Position numbers and translations under genes: made by a program. DNA of 8,658 nucleotides from Pseudomonadota bacterium (GTDB lineage Bacteria; Pseudomonadota; Alphaproteobacteria; Rickettsiales; SXRF01). Positions 6,061 to 8,658 of the stretch are shown piece after piece. The notes beneath the pieces are model-generated. The model worked only from the letters and a program-made list of their open reading frames with translations, did not search any database and was not told where the DNA came from. The stretch spans positions 1 through 8,658 of the forward strand of contig JAGWLJ010000045.1 of the NCBI GenBank assembly GCA_028873275.1, given 5' to 3'. Each line of letters starts with the position of its first letter. The stretch's first letter is position 1.

Positions 6061-7154
6061 CAGAAAAAACGCACATCGTCGGCCTGACCCGCGAAGAGCT
6101 GGCGGAGAAGCTAAAGGAACACGGTTTCGAGGCCTTCCGCGCCAAGCAGATCTGGCACTGGATCTACCACAGGGGCGTCACCGACTTCGCGCAGATGACC
6201 ACCATCGCCAAAAAGCAGCAGTCTCTGCTGGCGGAGCATTTCACCGTCGGCCGGCCGGGCATTGCGCGGCAGCTCACCTCCTTTGATAACACGCGAAAAT
6301 GGCTGCTGGAATTCGAGGATGGCAACAAGGCCGAAACCGTCTTTATCCCGGAAGAAGATCGCGGCGCGCTGTGCGTATCGTCGCAGGTGGGCTGCACCTT
6401 GACCTGCTCCTTCTGCCACACCGGCACGCAGAAGCTGGTGCGCAACCTCTCCGCCGGGGAAATCATCGGGCAGGTGATGATCGCCCGCGACGGGCTGGAA
6501 GAATGGAGCAGGCCGCGCGAGGACTGCCTGTTCACCAATATCGTGCTGATGGGCATGGGCGAGCCGCTGTTCAATTATGACAACGTAGCGCGCGCGCTCA
6601 GGATCATTATGGACATGGAAGGCATCGCTATCTCCAAGCGCAAGATCACGCTTTCCACCTCCGGCGTCGTGCCGATGATCAGGCGCGTCGGAGAGGAGCT
6701 GGGCGTCAATCTCGCCATCAGCCTTCATGCCGTGCGCGACGAGCTTCGCGACGTTTTGGTGCCTCTTAACAAGAAATATCCCATCGCTGAACTGCTCGAA
6801 GCGTGCCGTACTTATCCAGCCGCCAATAACGCCCGGCGCATCACCTTCGAATACGTCATGCTGAAGGGCGTCAACGACTCCGACGCCGACGCTCACGAAT
6901 TAGTGCGGCTGCTGAGGAACATCCACGCCAAGGTCAACCTGATCCCGTGGAATCCCTGGCCCGGTGCGCCGTATGAAACCTCGACCGACGAGCGAATTGC
7001 CGCTTTTGCCCGTATTGTCAACGATGCTGGATATTCCTCCCCGGTAAGAACGCCGCGCGGCCGCGATATTTTTGCCGCCTGCGGCCAGCTCAAATCGGAT
7101 TCGGAGCGCAAAAAAGGCGAAAAAGTGTGGCTCGGCGACCAGCCGGGCGCATAA
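6057..7154 (+). CDS. rlmN: Dual-specificity 23S rRNA (A2503-C2) / tRNA (A37-C2) methyltransferase RlmN
   Basis: RlmN is a radical SAM enzyme that methylates carbon 2 of A2503 in 23S rRNA and of A37 in some tRNAs, tuning the peptide exit tunnel and decoding accuracy. The [4Fe-4S] cysteines are Cys113, Cys117 and Cys120 in GCTLTCSFCHTGTQ. The two mechanistic cysteines of the family are Cys106 (ALCVSSQ) and Cys342 (FAACGQL). The N-terminal helical domain (LKEHGFEAFRAKQIWHWIY) and SAM-binding loop MGMGEPLFNYDNV are intact, as is ISLHAVRDELRDVLVPLNKKY. All residues needed for activity are present, and the length (365) is typical. ATG 6057 overlaps the regulator stop (ATGA), with GGAGGG too far upstream (18 bases) to be its own ribosome site, so translation is probably coupled to the regulator. 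Confidence 0.97.
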   Translation: MTEKTHIVGLTREELAEKLKEHGFEAFRAKQIWHWIYHRGVTDFAQMTTIAKKQQSLLAEHFTVGRPGIARQLTSFDNTRKWLLEFEDGNKAETVFIPEEDRGALCVSSQVGCTLTCSFCHTGTQKLVRNLSAGEIIGQVMIARDGLEEWSRPREDCLFTNIVLMGMGEPLFNYDNVARALRIIMDMEGIAISKRKITLSTSGVVPMIRRVGEELGVNLAISLHAVRDELRDVLVPLNKKYPIAELLEACRTYPAANNARRITFEYVMLKGVNDSDADAHELVRLLRNIHAKVNLIPWNPWPGAPYETSTDERIAAFARIVNDAGYSSPVRTPRGRDIFAACGQLKSDSERKKGEKVWLGDQPGA

Positions 7155-7176
7155 AGCGCATTTTCCTGCCCGTTGG

Positions 7177-7249
7177 GACGCGTTTCGCTACGTTTCGATG
7201 CAATTTCGTTGCGTTTCAACGCCGTTTCGTCGCGTTCGGATGCGTTTCG
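7177..7249. repeat. Degenerate 21-bp tandem repeat with CGTTTCG every 10-11 bp
   Basis: Three 21-base units (7177-7197, 7198-7218, 7219-7239) and a partial fourth share a common plan: each holds two CGTTTCG-like heptads. The T-runs begin at 7183, 7193, 7204, 7214, 7225, 7235 and 7245, so the spacing is 10 or 11, averaging about 10.3, which is one helical turn. It starts 22 bases after the rlmN stop. Such phasing suits a protein-binding array or a bent segment; slippage-derived minisatellite is the plain alternative. The repeat is seen directly, the role is not. Confidence 0.7.
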
Positions 7250-7267
7250 GAAGGCTTTTTGTTACGG

Positions 7268-7298
7268 AAGGAATCATTACAGAGCGGATTATCCTTTT
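7268..7298 (+). terminator. Weak terminator-like stem-loop after rlmN
   Basis: AAGGAATC (7268-7275) can pair with GAT (7287-7289) plus TCCTT (7292-7296), leaving a 2-base bulge and an 11-base loop; the 3' side runs into TTTT. The stem is AT-rich and overlaps its own T-run, so this is a weak rho-independent terminator at best. A second weak candidate is the GCGC stem at 7147-7159 followed by ATTTT across the rlmN stop. Confidence 0.22.
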
Positions 7299-7335
7299 AA
7301 ATCAATCCGGCCTTCAAAAACTTCCGCTCCGATGC

Positions 7336-7351
7336 TGTGACATTGTGTGAC
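7336..7351. repeat. TGTGAC direct repeat, 10-bp pitch, upstream of the MFS gene
   Basis: TGTGAC occurs at 7336-7341 and again at 7346-7351, separated by ATTG. The layout (TGTGA, short AT-rich gap, TGTGA, one helical turn apart) resembles the pair at 4469-4490. It lies about 60 bases before the MFS start, where an activator or repressor could act. Short enough that chance cannot be excluded. Confidence 0.35.
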
Positions 7352-7409
7352 TTCCCCCGCTCTCCACACCCCTCACTGGGAATAATGTGCCGGATCGGGA
7401 AGGATAAAC

Positions 7410-8658
7410 ATGACGCAGCGCAGCATATCTCCCTCATTGCCAATTTATCAGGAAACGGCTAAAAGCGACGCTTCTAATGATAAAAAAATAATTCACCGGC
7501 GCGGGAACATGCGAAAAATTATTTTCTCGGCGATGCTGGGCAACGGCCTCGAATGGTATGATTATGCCCTCTATGCCTATACTACGCTGATCTTCAGCAA
7601 GCTGTTCTTTCCCGCCGGCAACGAGGCGGCGCACCTGCTGGCGACGCTCGGTATTTTCGCCGTCGGCTTCATCGCCCGCCCCTTCGGCGGCATCATGTTC
7701 GGCGTCATGGGCGATAAGCTGGGGCGGCGCACGGCGCTGGCCATGTCCATCTTCATGATGGCCATCCCCACCGGCTGCATCGGCCTGCTGCCCACCTATA
7801 GCTGCATCGGCCTGTGGGCTCCGGCTTTGCTGGTGCTGCTGCGCGTGCTGCAGGGCCTGTCGCTGGGCGGCGCCTTTTCCGGGTCGATGACCTTCCTGGT
7901 CGAGCATGCGCCGCCGCTTCGGCGCGGGATCATGGGAAGCGCCTCGGTGATAAGCCTGGTGATCGGCTTCCTGCTGGGCTCGGTGGTGGCTGCCCTTGTC
8001 AAGGCGCCGCTTTCCGATGCGCAGTTCGCCGATTGGGGCTGGCGTATCCCCTTCGTGCTCGGCATTCCCATCGGGCTGATCGGGCTTTACATCCGCGAGC
8101 ATTGCGAGGAAAGCCCGACTTACGAAGCTGCCCGGCAGAACGGCGAACTCTCCGCCACGCCGGTGCGCGACGTGCTGGCGCATGAAATGAAACACGTGCT
8201 GCAGGCCATCGGCATCTATATTACCGTCACCATGCCGTTCTACCTGCTCTCGGCCTATTTCATCACCTTCAGCGAGCATACGCTGGGCCGCAGCAAGGAA
8301 GAGGCGCTGATCCTCAACAGCATCAATATGGCGATACTGCTGTTCATTTCCCCGCTTTCCGCCTGGCTGTCCGACCGCTACGGCCGCCGCGTCGTCCTGG
8401 CCGTCACGGCACTGGCCTTCCTCTTTTTCACCTGGCCGGTCTTTACCCTGATGATGGCGCCGGGATTCCTCTCCGTTCTTGCGGCGCAGGCGCTGTTCGC
8501 CGTTATCGTCGGCTTTTATATCGGGCCGGTACCGGCACTGCTGGTTGAGATCTTCCCCACCCGCCTGCGCTATACCGCCATGGCGCTGTCCTACAATATC
8601 TGCGCGGCGCTGTTCGGCGGCACCGCTCCCATGGTCAGCGAATGGCTGATCACCACCA
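7410..8658 (+). CDS. MFS transporter, metabolite:H+ symporter group (ProP/KgtP/ShiA-like), open at right edge
   Basis: This is an inner-membrane secondary transporter of the MHS branch of the major facilitator superfamily, whose members import osmolytes, dicarboxylates or shikimate with protons. 416 residues are present; family members are about 430, so only the tail is missing. Signatures: GNGLEWYDYALYAYTT (44-59), IARPFGGIMFGVMGDKLGRR (88-107, motif A), RVLQGLSLGGAFSGS (145-159), EHAPPLRRG (165-173), WGWRIPF (209-215), the second motif A SDRYGRR (321-327) and EIFPTRLR (380-387). About eleven membrane helices are covered. ATG 7410 is chosen for the strong AAGGA 5 bases upstream; it gives a polar 33-residue cytoplasmic tail, while ATG 7509 just before helix 1 would trim it. 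That first 100 bases are notably AT-richer than the rest of the gene. Substrate cannot be told from the sequence. Confidence 0.93.
   Translation, partial: MTQRSISPSLPIYQETAKSDASNDKKIIHRRGNMRKIIFSAMLGNGLEWYDYALYAYTTLIFSKLFFPAGNEAAHLLATLGIFAVGFIARPFGGIMFGVMGDKLGRRTALAMSIFMMAIPTGCIGLLPTYSCIGLWAPALLVLLRVLQGLSLGGAFSGSMTFLVEHAPPLRRGIMGSASVISLVIGFLLGSVVAALVKAPLSDAQFADWGWRIPFVLGIPIGLIGLYIREHCEESPTYEAARQNGELSATPVRDVLAHEMKHVLQAIGIYITVTMPFYLLSAYFITFSEHTLGRSKEEALILNSINMAILLFISPLSAWLSDRYGRRVVLAVTALAFLFFTWPVFTLMMAPGFLSVLAAQALFAVIVGFYIGPVPALLVEIFPTRLRYTAMALSYNICAALFGGTAPMVSEWLITT

Larger units (their letters stand above)
7155..7409. other. rlmN to MFS spacer, no gene seen
   Basis: This 255-base spacer is the longest gene-free stretch. 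It holds the phased CGTTTCG array (7177-7249), a CGGAAGG direct repeat (7248-7254 and 7265-7271), a weak stem-loop followed by a T-run (7268-7298) and a TGTGAC pair (7336-7351). An open frame crosses it from the rlmN end to 7350 but its translation is just the repeat read as a 7-residue period, so I do not call it a gene. No convincing -35/-10 pair for the MFS gene was found; AATAAT at 7381-7386 is a possible -10 with no good -35. Confidence 0.7.

Noticed and set aside
6111..6896. 261-codon minus-strand frame opposite rlmN
   Set aside because: Shadow of a fully conserved radical SAM enzyme; no ribosome site and no recognisable domain.
7072..7350. 92-codon plus-strand frame over the rlmN end and the repeat array
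   Set aside because: Starts inside rlmN in another frame and its middle is the 21-bp repeat read as seven-residue units; no start signal.
7434..8279. 281-codon minus-strand open frame opposite the MFS gene
   Set aside because: His/Gln/Asp-rich low-complexity translation, mirror of the transporter codons; the plus-strand frame shows all MHS motifs.

Overview
The window reads as a chromosomal stretch of a moderately GC-rich alphaproteobacterium. This rests on the GTP cyclohydrolase II with an alphaproteobacterial-style N-terminal extension, an MsbA-like exporter next to tldE, a TAXI-family periplasmic binding protein, and tight coding packing (nine protein genes, longest gene-free gap about 255 bases). 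Genus cannot be fixed from the sequence alone. No rRNA, tRNA, CRISPR array, insertion sequence or phage gene is visible.

Layout, left to right. On the minus strand, tldE (PmbA) is followed after 4 bases by a TTG-started MsbA-like ABC exporter that runs off the left edge. Divergent from tldE, on the plus strand, lies a two-gene unit: a small unrecognised single-pass membrane protein (2015-2431) and a secreted TAXI-type substrate-binding protein. The unit has a good sigma70-like promoter with a perfect dyad in its spacer, and a hairpin links the two genes. The TAXI gene meets a convergent peptidase C26/PuuD-like glutamine amidotransferase, and their stop codons interlock in TTAG. Upstream of that gene, also on the minus strand, is ribA. 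The start region of ribA overlaps head-to-head with that of a short winged-helix regulator whose receiver domain is shrunken and lacks the phosphorylation residues. The regulator overlaps rlmN by ATGA, so the two should be co-translated. After rlmN comes a 255-base spacer with a helically phased CGTTTCG array. The window ends in a nearly complete MFS transporter of the metabolite:H+ symporter (ProP/KgtP/ShiA) group, read straight from the sequence because it is open at the right edge.

Most genes are housekeeping or transport: peptide maturation and modifier processing (TldE), lipid export (MsbA-like), riboflavin synthesis (RibA), 23S rRNA/tRNA m2A methylation (RlmN), and solute transport (TAXI, MHS). 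The two places most likely to hold undescribed biology are the pseudo-receiver regulator wedged between ribA and rlmN, and the small membrane protein coupled to an orphan TAXI protein with no TRAP permease in view. The cis-elements (spacer dyad, coupling hairpin, TGTGA direct repeats, 21-bp phased array) are seen directly, but their function is inferred.
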